Assembly: GCA_958298945.1 (NCBI GenBank)
Contig: OY282607.1
Span: 36,551,000-36,614,999 of the forward strand
Length of the DNA: 64,000 bases
Reading direction: 5' to 3'
From: Atherix ibis
Taxonomy: Eukaryota; Arthropoda; Insecta; Diptera; Athericidae
Made by a program: the position numbers and the translations under genes. Below the pieces are notes generated by a model, which was given only the letters and a program-made list of their open reading frames with translations, ran no database searches and was not told the DNA's origin. Every line of letters begins with the position of its first letter. Position 1 is the stretch's first letter. Positions 1 to 10,508 of the stretch are shown here, one piece after another.

Positions 1-1800
1 AGCTAGCGACACCTCCAAAGAAATAATATTTTTAAAAGCGAGTTCGAAATTTCGTTTATATGTAAAGTATGGGTGACAGTTATCAACCCATTCGATTATA
101 ATTTTGGCATTTACGTTTGATCGTATCTCAATCCAAGAACAATATTGGAAGGTCCTAATTTTTTACGAGGACCTCAAAATGCAAACTATTTTCAAAGGTA
201 AATTCAAAATTTCTTTAATACGTAAAGTAATGGTCACAATTATCAACGCATTCAATTTTAATTTTTGACCTTCAAATTTGGATCATATCTCAATCCAGCG
301 AACAATATTGGAAGGTCCAAATTTTTTACGAGGTCCTCAAAATGCAAACTATTTTCAACGTCAAATTCAAAATTTCTTCTATACGTAAAGTAAGGGTGAC
401 GATTATTAACGCCTTCAAATTTAATTTTTTACCCTCAAGTTTCGATCATATCTCAATCCAGAGAACAATATTGGAAGGTCCAAATTTTTTACGAGGACCT
501 CAAAATGCAAACTATTTTCAAAGGCAAATTCAAAATTTCTTTAATACGTAAAGTAAGGGTCACAATTATCAACGCATTCAATTTTAATTTTTGACCTTAA
601 AATTTGGATCATATCTCAATCCAAGAACAATATTGGAAGGTCCAAATTTTTTACGAGGACCTCAAAATGCAAACTATTTTCAAAGTCAAATTCAAAATTT
701 CTTTTATACGTAAAGTAAGGGTGACGATTATTAACGCCTTCAAATTTAATTTTTTACCCTCAAGTTTTGATCATATCTCAATCCAGCGAACAATATTGGA
801 AGGTCCAAATTTTTTACGAGGTCCTCAAAATGCAAACTATTTTCAACGTCAAATTCAAAATTTCTTCTATACGTAAAGTAAGGGTGACGATTATTAACGC
901 CTTCAAATTTAATTTTTTACCCTCAAGTTTCGATCATATCTCAATCCAGAGAACAATATTGGAAGGTCCAAATTTTTTACGAGGACCTCAAAATGCAAAC
1001 TATTTTCAAAGGCAAATTCAAAATTTCTTTAATACGTAAAGTAATGGTCACAATTATCAACGCATTCAATTTTAATTTTTGACCTTCAAATTTGGATCAT
1101 ATCTCAATCCAGAGAACAATATTGGAAGGTCCAAATTTTTTACGAGGACCTCAAAATGCAAACTATTTTCAAAGGCAAATTCAAAATTTCTTTAATACGT
1201 AAAGTAAGGGTCACAATTATCAACGCATTGAATTTTAATTTTTGACCTTCAAATTTGGATCATATCTCAATCCAAGAACAATATTGGAAGGTCCAAATTT
1301 TTTACGAGGTCCTCAAAATGCAAACTATTTTCAAAGGCCAATTTAAAATTTCTTTTATACGTAAAGTAAGGGTGACGATTATTAACGCCTTCAAATTTAA
1401 TTTTTTACCCACAAGTTTCGATCATATCTCAATCCAGAGAACAATATTGGAAGGTCCAAATTTTTTACGAGGACCTCAAAATGCAAACTATTTTTCAAGG
1501 AAACTTCAAAATTTCGTTCATACGTAAAGTAAGGGTGCGACTATTAATGCGTTCAATTTTAATTTTTTAGTCTTAAGTTTGGATCATATCTCAATCCAAG
1601 AACAATATTGGAAGGTCCAAATTTTTTACGAGAACCTCAAAAAACAAACTATTTGCAAAGGCCAATTTAAAATTTCTTTTATATTTAAAGTATTGGTAAC
1701 AATTATTAACGCATTCAATTTTAATTTTTGATCTTTAAATTTGGATCATATCGGAATTCAATAGCCAAATCAGAAGGTCCTAATTTTTAAAGACGATCTT
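1..1800. repeat. 163-bp satellite array, about 11 monomers
   Basis: A head-to-tail array whose landmark GAACAATATTGGAAGGTCC recurs every 163 bp (near 138, 300, 463, 626, 789, 951, 1114, 1277, 1440 and 1602). Two monomer types differ at the junction segment: type A has CACAATTATCAACGCATTC, type B has GACGATTATTAACGCCTTC. From the second monomer the order is A B A B B A A B. Monomers at both edges (1-120 and 1530-1800) are more diverged, usual for tandem arrays. Open frames of 70-90 codons crossing it arise from the repeat and are not genes. It lies in the SLO2 intron left of exon w14 and runs off the window. Confidence 0.95.
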
Positions 1801-2974
1801 ATAATGAAAACTATTTTCAAAAATGAATTTTATTATGCAGATTCTAGTTGTATGTGTAGTTTTAAACCTATTGTGATATGAAATAATATTTAATTAGGTT
1901 AACTGTCAAATCAGCTGTTATATGTCAAAGTTTATTATGATTTCCATTTAGTTAAGGATATACTCGCGTTATTAAACTATTTCAAACTATTCAAATTTAT
2001 TTAGAAAATAAGTGTTCAATTCGTCAAACGCAAAATTATGTTTAACGCTGATGTTCTGTTTGTTCCTTTTAGAGTAAGACAAATTCACAAGAGATATTAA
2101 AAAAATTTATAAAAATATTGAATAAAATACGGATAAGAAAAAAGAAAACTATGAAATATTTTAGGAATGCCTGTACACTTCTACTTCTACTTTGAAGGAT
2201 TTGTTTAAAAATGAACTTTAATTCAATTTTTTTTTTCAATTTTCAAATATAAAACGAAGATAAATGTTTTATAATTAAAAATAGAAAACCTAAAAAATAA
2301 ATTTAGTAGAAAAAAAGAATAAATTAAATTTTTCGATAATTTTGTTAAATTAACAATTTTTTGTCATTTAGAAAAATAAATTTCGATAAAGGAAAAACTA
2401 ATAGCAGAAATTGTGGGTGTGAAAAAAATAAATTTATTTATTAACTATTATTATTTTATTATTTATATTTGTAATTTTCTGTATTAATATAATAATAAAA
2501 TACATTATTTTACAGGTATTACTTATCTATACGTAAATATCACAAAGTAGAGACAATTAGAGTACGAGTAGTGCTGCTATATTACGACTCTTATAAATAA
2601 TGTGAATACGATCATAATGGGATACTTTGATACAAATTCATAAGGTTAAAAAATATACAATTTGAAATAATATAAAAATAATAAAAACAACTAAGAAGAG
2701 TACATAGATAATTGTGTTCAAAACTGAAACTAGGGAAGGACAATCAATTCTGCCGTACAAAAGGTGATTTTTTGCAATGTATACGAGTACATTATTATTT
2801 TTATTATCTAAAATGATCTAGAGTAAAATAAAGTGGATAGTATTGCATTCAAAATATTTATAGATATTATAGATTAAACTTTAAAAGAAATTATTATTAT
2901 CTGCATCTCTTTCGGTTTGGTTTTTTTTCATTAAAAGATTTTTCTTTTAGAAAATCTTTAAAGTTTTTACTTAC
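1801..2974. other. AT-rich intron, nothing recognised
   Basis: SLO2 intron between the 163-bp array and exon w14. Very A+T rich with short homopolymers; no exon, RNA gene or repeat was recognised. Confidence 0.6.
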
Positions 2975-3125
2975 GCAATTTTCTCTGATGGAGATCTCCA
3001 CGGTACATCGTCATCTAATTCATCATCACTTTCATCCCCCTCATCGCCATCGTCATTGCCGGATATACTAAACGATGATGATGTAAACATATCCGGCACT
3101 GGTAATATAGACGGACGACGACTTC
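2975..3125 (-). CDS. SLO2: SLO2 potassium channel, exon w14 (RRPS motif and acidic tract)
   Basis: 151 bp; acceptor TTCAATAG, donor TGC|GTAAGT. G from w13 plus GA gives Gly, then SRRPSILPVPDMFTSSSFSI, an acidic tract (DDGDEGDESDDELDDD) and VPWRSPSEKI. KCNT1 has GSRRPSIAPV followed by an acidic serine-rich segment at the same position. RRPS fits the basophilic-kinase consensus (candidate phosphosite, inference). It leaves with two codon bases, so the next exon (RCK2 side) lies left of the window. Confidence 0.9.
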
Positions 3126-3894
3126 CTATTGAAAATTGGTAATAATTTAAGGATGTTATTATTAATGTCATGAAAATAAAATAGTAAAATTCTTTAATGT
3201 TAATTTAATTATTAGAAAAAAATTCTTTTTTGTCAAAATATAGTCGAATGTGTGTTTTGTATCTTTTTTTTATCAGAATATCAAGATAGGATCTTGCAGG
3301 GATCAATAAAACCAGTTATAAAAGATTTATTTTTAGAAATTGGACAGAAATTTTAAAAAATTAACACTTTCAAAAATTAAGTTCATTAAATGAAATACTG
3401 AAGGTCTTAAAAAATCCTTTTCGAACCATATTAATCTTAGACTTTCTGCTATGAGAACGTATTTAAAATTGGAGTAAATTAAATTTTAACTATTTGAGGC
3501 TGTGTCCTTGTTTTGAAATGTGGCAATGGTTCTTAAAGAAAGCTTTTATTTTAAACTTAATATAACTGGCATTGTCAGCTTGGTCGATGGTGAATTGAAG
3601 AAAGCAATCTGATGTGTTTAAAATTCATGGAGCATCTTATTTATTTAAAGATTCTTTTTTAGTCTTTTTAAAAAGAAGATTTAAATAAGAAATTTCTTTT
3701 TAAATATTTAAAAAAAAATTCTGAGTTAAGCAACATTCAGTGAGTTGAACGGTCAGTTGAGCGTCACAGGAATCATGAGCAAGTGCACTTTGTTCAGTCT
3801 GAATTTTGAGGTGTTTGCTTGTCCAGAACTTCGGAATGGTTGTTGAGTAGACTGATCTTATAGTGTTTGGCCAACGTGTGCAAAGAAATCTATA

Positions 3895-4778
3895 GGGTTT
3901 TTCAATAACAGTGATATGATTTCTAAGTGACGTTTTGGCCATTTGTAATGCGTCATGATCTGTCCTTTTTTTTCATTGTATTTAGTAATGTTTACAATTT
4001 TATCATGGAGAGATGTACGTAAGAACAACATTTACAAATTATTCAATGTTATTATCAAAAGAATCGTTCTCCAATTGCAACTTTTCGTGCGCTCACTTTC
4101 ATCTGAGTGGTGCGGTAAATAAACAAAACTGTCGATTCTGGTGCGAAGAAAATCCACAAATTATTCATGAACACCCATTACATTCATCTAAATTGACAGT
4201 TTGGTGTAGTTTTTGGTCTGGTGGAATTATCGGTCCGTACTTCTTTCGAAATAAAGCTGGTAACACCGTTACTGTCGATGATAACCAACTTTTTATGACC
4301 GAAATTGGAAGAAGTTGATCTTGACAACATTTGATTCCAACAAGACGGGGCTACGTGCCACACAGCACGTGCAACAACCGAATTATTGCGAGAAAAGTTT
4401 GGAGATTCGATAATTTCAAGAAATTGTGACATTGAATGGCCTCCAAGAAGTTGTGATTTAACACCATTAGACTATTTCTTGTGGGGTTATTTGAAGTCAT
4501 TGGTCTTTAGCAATAAACCAGACTCTCTTCAAGCTTTAGAAGTCAATATTGAACGTGCTATTCATGACATACGACTTGATTTAGTGGAAAAACAGCTCGA
4601 AAATTGGGTTCATCGAATTCATTCCTGTAAAAGAAGTTGTGGAGGCCATTTGAATGACGTTTTATTCAGAACTTAATTGTATTGATTATGCTTCACATTA
4701 AATAAAAAAACAATTGATTTTCCTTAACAATATTTATGTTTTTTTTAAAATAAAAATCATATCACTCCTTTTAAAAAC
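3895..4778 (+). mobile_element. DD41D Tc1/mariner element, internally deleted
   Basis: TA dinucleotides flank both ends (3893-3894 and 4779-4780). The termini are related inverted repeats: left GGGTTTTTCAATAACAGTG, right (reverse complement) GTTTTTAAAAGGAGTG, both followed by ATATGATTT. Inside is a broken transposase gene on the plus strand. At about 884 bp it is shorter than an intact element because a piece between the helix-turn-helix and the catalytic core is missing. Located in the intron between w13 and w14. Confidence 0.8.
4010..4676 (+). pseudogene. DD41D transposase, deleted and frameshifted
   Basis: Plus-strand remnant of a Tc1/mariner-superfamily transposase. An N-terminal helix-turn-helix fragment (YYQKNRSPIATFRAL, one frame) runs at about 4094 straight into the catalytic core (HFHLSGAVNKQNCRFWCEEN, another frame), so a few hundred bases are lost. 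A stop at 4316 and further frame change precede QQDGATCHTA and the C-terminal frame at 4386-4676 (WPPRSCDLTPLDYFLWGYLK). The spacing from the Asp of QQD to the Asp of LDYF is 41 residues, which defines DD41D (rosa-type) elements. It cannot encode an active enzyme. Confidence 0.85.
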
Positions 4779-4815
4779 TAATACTATCGTTGGTAAAGTC
4801 TGTTTGTCTACGCGT

Positions 4816-5714
4816 GGCAAAAGGTGTTTAAAAAGTGTAGCGAATTTTGAATTCCTGCGGGTTACGTATATTTGATTTTCGATTTTTTGTGGCGTTATGT
4901 TGATATTTATGCCGACAAGTTCAGCCATTTTGAATGTCCAGTTAATTTTTGACAGCTGCTTTGCTTGCACGTGTTTTGGCTCGTCTTCGATTTTTGCCCA
5001 TTCCAAAAAATGGATCAAAGAACAAGAAAAAGTCACAGGGAGCCAGATCTGGGGAATAAGTGGCTGCGGCATTATTAGTGTATTATTTTTGGCCAAAAAT
5101 TTGCCCAAAAGCAACGAAGCGTTAGTAGGGGCCTTATCATGGTGCAAACGCCAATTTTTGTTCTTCCACAAATCCAGGCGTTTCTGGCGGATTGCTTAGC
5201 GCAACTTGCACTTAACTTGCAGGTAATATTTCCTATGGACCGTTCTACCCTGTGGAAAGAACTCATAATGCAGCACGCCCCTGCAATCGAAGAAAACTGT
5301 TAGTAAAACCTTCACGTTTGACCGAACTTGGCGCGCTTTTTTCGGTCTTGGCTCGTGCGGCAGCTTCCATTGGGATGATTGAGCTTTGGTTTCCACGTCA
5401 AAATCATAAACCCATAATTCGTCACCAGTTATGACTCGCTGGAGCAAATTCAGATCCTCGCGAACAGAGTCCAACAGCTCCTTAGAAATGTTAATGCGAT
5501 GATGTATTTGGTCGAAAATGGGCAAAAATCGAACACGAGCCAAAATACGTGCAAGCAAAGCAGCTGTCAAAAATTAACTGAACATTCAAAATGGGCGAAC
5601 TTGTTGGCATAAGTGGGAGATATGACTACCAACATAACGCCACAAAAAATCGAAAATCGAATATACGTAACCCGCGGAAATTCAAAATTCGCTATACTTT
5701 TTGAACAGACCTCG
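4816..5714 (-). mobile_element. Fold-back mariner with ~190-bp inverted arms
   Basis: The right end is a normal mariner terminus (TACGAGGTCTGTTCAAAAAG read on the minus strand; terminal TA at 5715-5716). The left arm (about 4822-5012) is a diverged inverted copy of the right arm (about 5514-5714), including non-terminal sequence such as GACAGCTGCTTTGCTTGCACG. Between the arms is a partial minus-strand transposase. The 3' end of the element has therefore been replaced by an inverted copy of its 5' end. It starts about 37 bp from the end of the DD41D element. Confidence 0.75.
4990..5570 (-). pseudogene. Mariner transposase fragment
   Basis: Minus-strand frame 5196-5570 reads ELLDSVREDLNLLQRVITGD, ELWVYDFDVETKAQSSQWKL and VKVLLTVFFDCRGVLHYEFF, the first catalytic Asp region (TGDE) of a DD34D mariner. 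A stop follows, then AIRQKRLDLWKNKNW and HHDKAPTNASLLLGKFLAKN, the second catalytic Asp with degraded flanks. The third motif is frameshifted (CDFF-like region) and the C terminus is absent, replaced by the inverted arm. Non-functional. Confidence 0.85.
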
Positions 5715-5716
5715 TA

Positions 5717-5990
5717 TATTATTGTATAAAGAAATATTTTTTTTTAAATCGAAGAAAATTATTTTTAAAGATTTTAGTGAACAGTTCTAAGAGCAACAAT
5801 TAACTTAAGACCCCAAGAAATATATTTTTACTTCAAAGAAATTAGTTTCAATAAATTTGACGTATTGCGTAAAAATTTTATAATTCGGACAGTTTTTTTT
5901 TCAGATATTGTTTTAATTTTTTATATAGTAAGTATACCTACTTTGTACCTTAAGAGACTATTATTATTTAACTTTTTTTTTTAAAAATGT
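5717..5990. other. AT-rich intron, nothing recognised
   Basis: Short A+T-rich intronic spacer between the fold-back mariner and the SINE; no feature seen. Confidence 0.5.
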
Positions 5991-6003
5991 ATAAGAAATA
6001 TTA

Positions 6004-6576
6004 GCCGAGTGTGTGGTGCAATGGTCAAGGTGACCGACTCACACTCGGTAGGTGGCGGGTTCGATTCCCGCTGCCGCCATCTCGGCATTGGTGCCGAGGT
6101 GAAAGGCCTGACTACAAGCCTTATATATGTAGTCCGTAGGGTCCCCCAACGTCACTGGAGGTTGCTTCGCTGGTCTCATAAGCCGCAAGCTATAAAAACC
6201 ACCTTATCAAGAAACAGCACAAGAAGAATCAACCGGACCGTACCTCAGGCAAGAACTCATTTGGCTTTCATCGTACTCAGGGCAAAAACCGTACCTCAGG
6301 CAAAAACCCAAGACCGTACCTCAGGCAAAAACCCAAAGGCAGAAGCAGATGGAAGAGAGTTCACGGAAGCATCCGGACCGTACCTCAAGACCGTACCTCA
6401 GGCAGGAACCCAGGGCAGAGGCAGACGGAGGAGAGTTAACGGAATTTTCTGGTGCCGCTATGTGCTCCATAGGAGCGACTGTGTTCTCATGACTATGTGT
6501 GTATAAAAAATGCATGTATGTGTTAAAAAAATTGTACAAATGTAGAAAATGAAAACCTGTCAAATAAATAATAATA
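6004..6576 (+). mobile_element. tRNA-derived SINE with internal repeat block and LINE-like tail
   Basis: A perfect 13-bp target-site duplication ATAAGAAATATTA flanks it (5991-6003 and 6577-6589). The head is tRNA-like, with pol III A box TGGTGCAATGG (6014-6024) and perfect B box GGTTCGATTCC (6058-6068). The middle (about 6238-6440) has several copies of ACCGTACCTCAGGCAAAAAC variants. The tail (about 6420-6576) matches the 3' end of the LINE at 45579-47362: GTGCCGCTATGTGCTCCATA, GACTGTGTTCTCATG, then AAAACCTGTCAAATAAA and short ATA repeats. An open frame across it (6009-6506) is incidental. Situated in the w13-w14 intron. Confidence 0.93.
6014..6068 (+). promoter_or_regulatory. Internal RNA polymerase III promoter of the SINE (A and B boxes)
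   Basis: A box TGGTGCAATGG at 6014-6024 fits TRGYNNARNNG; B box GGTTCGATTCC at 6058-6068 is a perfect match to GGTTCGANTCC. The 33-bp gap is typical of tRNA-type promoters. The tRNA-like head continues into SINE body rather than ending in a clean acceptor stem, so this is not an independent tRNA gene. Confidence 0.85.
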
Positions 6577-6589
6577 ATAAGAAATATTA

Positions 6590-7199
6590 TATTAGCGTAA
6601 ATATTTCTAAGGGCAATAAACAACTCAAGTATACCAAAAACTATTTTCAGTTATAATAGCTAAAAAAAAAGACCAAACAATTAAATTTAATATCAAAGAA
6701 ATTTTTTTGAAATTTAAATTATTTAAAAATTTATAAAAAAAATTAAGTAAATTGAATTTTAGAAAATCTGTGGTTTTCTTTTATAAACTAGGAATATTTC
6801 CTAAAGCCTATAAGAATCTGTTGAGGTTAAGAAAATATCGAAAACTTGAAAGTCTATTTAAAATTAATCAAGCTGAAATATGGTTGAAGAAAACAAATTA
6901 CTTTTATTGACGGTGAATATACTTCAAAAACATTGCCTAAAAGGTATTTGGGGAGATTTTGTCCTTTAAATAATTCTAAGACTTGTGTCCAAATCCTTTC
7001 TCCTCCTACCCTTTTAATATTATTAAATCTTAATACAATCTTAGTGCTCAAATAATTTCCAAATTTATTACTCTTGGAATTTCATCAATTTCTTCTATTA
7101 AATATTAATTAAAAAATTTTCTTGTTAAAATCCTTTAATGTTTTTATGTAAAATGGCATCGAAAACCTTTTAATTTAATGCATATTTGAATGAAATTAC
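6590..7199. other. AT-rich intron, nothing recognised
   Basis: Intronic sequence between the SINE and exon w13. Short open frames are present but show no family resemblance or splice context. Confidence 0.5.
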
Positions 7200-7400
7200 C
7201 TCTTCGCTGATTTAGTATGTCGGGGCTCAGTAAGTTTGGATTACTTTGTTGTGGTACGTCTAAATGATTACCAGTACTAACAGTTGGGGGTGTTGTTGTA
7301 ACTGTTGTCGCCGGAGTAGCTGGAGCTGAGGATGCAGTCGCAGCCTCTTTTAAATTCTGCTTTGAATCAGACACTGTTATCGGCGCCGGATTCTCTGTAG
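7200..7400 (-). CDS. SLO2: SLO2 potassium channel, exon w13 (Ala/Thr/Pro linker)
   Basis: 201 bp; acceptor TTTATAG, donor GAG|GTAATT. C from w12 plus CT gives Pro, then TENPAPITVSDSKQNLKEAA, a run of Ala, Pro and Thr (SSAPATPATTVTTTPPTV), then LDVPQQSNPNLLSPDILNQR. It belongs to the unstructured RCK1-RCK2 linker. It lies 20.8 kb from the previous recognised exon, and no further exon was seen in that gap. Higher GC than the surrounding intron and exact phase with both neighbours support it. Confidence 0.85.
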
Positions 7401-9870
7401 CTATAAATAAAAATTCAAACAAAATTTAATTTAATTCACAAATACTCTCTCTAATTGATAAAAAGATACTCTATAGACAATATGATTTGATAAAATTTTA
7501 TCAAATTTAAATAATATACAAAAAGGAAATTTTGAAGAAAAAAAAACATTTAATTCTTGCTTTATTCCAATATAAATAATTATAAAATGTACTATTTATA
7601 AAAAAATTGATATAGTTTTAATAAATTATTTCTAATTTTAATAGTTATTTTTAGAAGAAAATTAATATAAATACGCTTTCTAATGTAGTTTAAAGAAAAA
7701 ATGATTTAGTAGAATAAATAAAAATTATTTTATAAAAAAAAAACCATTCCAAGTACAATAATATAATTTCTTTTTATGTTTCATAATAAAAAATAATTTG
7801 TGCTTCTAGTTAATGATAAAACAAAAATCATGTTTTCCGTAAGTTTATGCTTTGTGTGATGTCTGATAATTTATTATTTTTAAGTGTGAAGGTTTTTAAT
7901 AGTTTTTAGTATATTTTTTTTCGTTATAAAAATAGTTAAAGAGCAAAGTTTTATTTCAACTGCCATTGATTATTTATATTTATATTATTTGTTTAATCCT
8001 AAAGTTATTTGTTAAAACGAGGTAGTTTTTAATTATATTTATGTTAGTTTTTTTTTTTTTTTAATATTATTAAAAAGGATATTTTCAATTTAATTGAATG
8101 TTATAAGAAGAAATATTTGCATAGTACAATTATGTTGTTTGATTGGTAATAGTTTCCTCTAAGAAACTACAAGCGAAATATATAAGAGGTTTTTCTTTTC
8201 CTAAAATCAATGAAGATATAAATTCTTGTTTTTAATTCGTTTTATTAATAAAATTGCAATTAACAATAAATAAAATCGTATGTACCTGTTGGAAAAATTT
8301 ATATAGGTGTAAAGAATGTCAGTTAACAAATTAGAAGTAGACTCCAACATCGATTAAATAAATATTGTAGTGGATAGTAGGCCATTAAGCCTCCTCGTTT
8401 AACATTACCAAATATCAAAGAAGTATTCGTGAGTTTATTGGATTCATTTATTTGCTAGTACCTAAATTTTATTTCTTATTTTAATAATATTTCTAGTTAA
8501 ATTTATTACTCTAAAAGAGAATCAGAGCACGTAAATGCCTACATTCAAATTTAAAAATGCTGCCTACTAGGCACTGAGATCGTACAGTAACTAAATAGTT
8601 CCATTTCTATAACTCATAATAAAATGGCTTTAAAATTGCTTTTAAGTTAAAAACTTGATAAAAAAAAACCGCCAATAATGAAAAAAAAGCCTAGAAAATT
8701 TTTCCCAAAAACACTAAAAATTCGTAATAGAAAAATAGAATTATTGATTTGTTTAGAATAAAATTTTCTGGTAAATGCCATGTTTTCTTGCATATAAAAA
8801 TAATTTGCAAAATTTCATTTCAAGTAATTTCTAGTACAGAAAACTCGTTAGTCTTTACAAAGTTTATTTATGGAAGCTTGTTGTTAATTCGGGTATATAT
8901 ACTTTAATAATTCACAGAAGATATTCGATAATTTCGTGATAAGCAAAGTTGTTCATTTAATTTGGTTTTTGGTTTATTGTAACGCTGTGCTGTGAAATAT
9001 TCTCATTTCTTAGTGATTATCAAAACCCTTCTCCTCCTTTCCCCAAAAAATTTTCTGATTCCTGATAAGAAAAACCAGGTGGGTGTACTTTAATTCTACA
9101 TAATTTTAGATTGATTTTATTCGTCAAAACCCATGAAAGATGTCGGAATACGTAGGTACACACCAAATCCGCACTAATCTATTTAATGGTGCACAATTTA
9201 ATGTTGATCTTAATAAAATTCTCTAGAGTATCAAAAGAAATTCCTTTCCTTTTTTATAAAAAAAAAATACCTCAACTTTCTTGAAAATGTAAGATTGAAT
9301 TTTATTTAAAAGCATTTGCGAGAATATACATTGAATACGCCCACACTAACAATTCCGTACATAATAAAAAAGTTTATTTTTGGTTGAAAATATCGTAAAC
9401 TATTAATTTTTTTTTTGGTTGTAAATACTATTAACTTAATTATTTTCGAACAATTTAACTTGAAACTTTAATTGTGCTAAGAAAAATGGGCGAAGACGCA
9501 TTTTCAAAGTGTCGCATCGTCAACAAAATTCTCCGTTTACATACAAGGTGGAGTAACCATAATTACGAGCACTTCTTTTACTATAAAATAATTTCTCTTT
9601 AAACCGAAATTTATACATTTACAAATAGTATTTTGAATGAATTTATCTATAATAAAATGTTAAATGTGGTTACAATTTAATAGTGAAAATTTAATTAAAG
9701 TTTGATTACTTACAGAGTTTTTGGAAATAAATTGCATTTTGTAGTCGAGTATTTATTTTAATTGAACCGTAATTAATCGAATAATGAAGAACAGAAGTCA
9801 TGCTAATAGTTTGCTATGCAAAATACTAAAAAATTGAAATTGTTGATAGAATTATCGGAATCGTAAAATT
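7401..9870. other. AT-rich intron (start of the 20.8-kb intron), nothing recognised
   Basis: Right flank of exon w13. A+T-rich, many poly-T runs; no exon with SLO2 similarity, RNA gene or transposon protein was found. A slightly GC-richer patch near 9480-9560 has no recognisable content. Confidence 0.5.
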
Positions 9871-9876
9871 TGAAAT

Positions 9877-9928
9877 TTTAGCCACCCCTCGTACGCATAA
9901 TAGATAAGGCCTACGAGGGGTAGCTAAA
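9877..9928. repeat. 17-bp inverted repeat with mariner-like terminal sequence
   Basis: Arm TTTAGCCACCCCTCGTA (9877-9893) pairs with TACGAGGGGTAGCTAAA (9912-9928), one mismatch, 18-bp loop. Each arm begins with TA-CGAGGGG, the way mariner termini begin at their TA target. This could be the two ends of a nearly completely deleted mariner. Confidence 0.6.
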
Positions 9929-10441
9929 AAGACTAACAGCGATATGGCAATACTGCAGACTTTCCTTTTGCTAGCCCAGAGCAATGATAATATTACATTG
10001 GAAAAATTGCACTATCAGCCAAAATCAGGGTTTCCATACTATTTTGATTAAATTTGTCTGTTAAAAAATAATTTTTTTTATTTGGGGTTCCAAGTTCAGA
10101 GCCAGTGAATAAAGGTTTCTGTTGTTTCGATTTTAAAGTAACTAGCAAGGTTTGGTGTACTTTGTATATCGAATTTGTTTGTACGAAAAAAATGAAGGCC
10201 TTCGTTATCAGGAAAACAGACCTAACAATTATTTTTGGCGATTCAATTTTTTAAGGTTATGGAAATACAGATATTAGGTCAAACTGAATGGCCGTCAGTG
10301 GTGGTAATACATATACAATCGAAAAACACAGCTACATGTTTTTGTATTTAACTTCATATAAAAATACTAATTTATTAATTATTTTTGATGGAATTTATTG
10401 ATCTAAACTGCACTGACTTTTAGAGTTCCGATTATCGACAT

Positions 10442-10508
10442 TGGAATATAGATTCACTAGGCAATCTTTAAAATTCTTTTAAAGATTGCCTAGTGAATCT
10501 ATATTCCA
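10442..10508. repeat. Perfect 32-bp inverted repeat, 3-bp loop
   Basis: Arms 10442-10473 and 10477-10508 are perfect reverse complements around TTC. Starts TGGAATATAGATTCACTAGG. No mismatch over 32 bp indicates a recent origin or gene conversion. It could be a small fold-back element or a hairpin RNA; no evidence of expression can be seen here. Confidence 0.9.

Noticed and set aside
342..1527. Open frames of 69-90 codons repeated every 163 bp
   Set aside because: They are translations of the satellite monomer, overlap each other and show no family similarity.
6004..6080. Functional tRNA gene
   Set aside because: A and B boxes are present, but the sequence continues as a SINE with a target duplication, and no clean tRNA 3' end is seen.
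6009..6506. 165-codon plus-strand frame
   Set aside because: It runs through the tRNA-like head, repeat block and tail of the SINE; not a gene.
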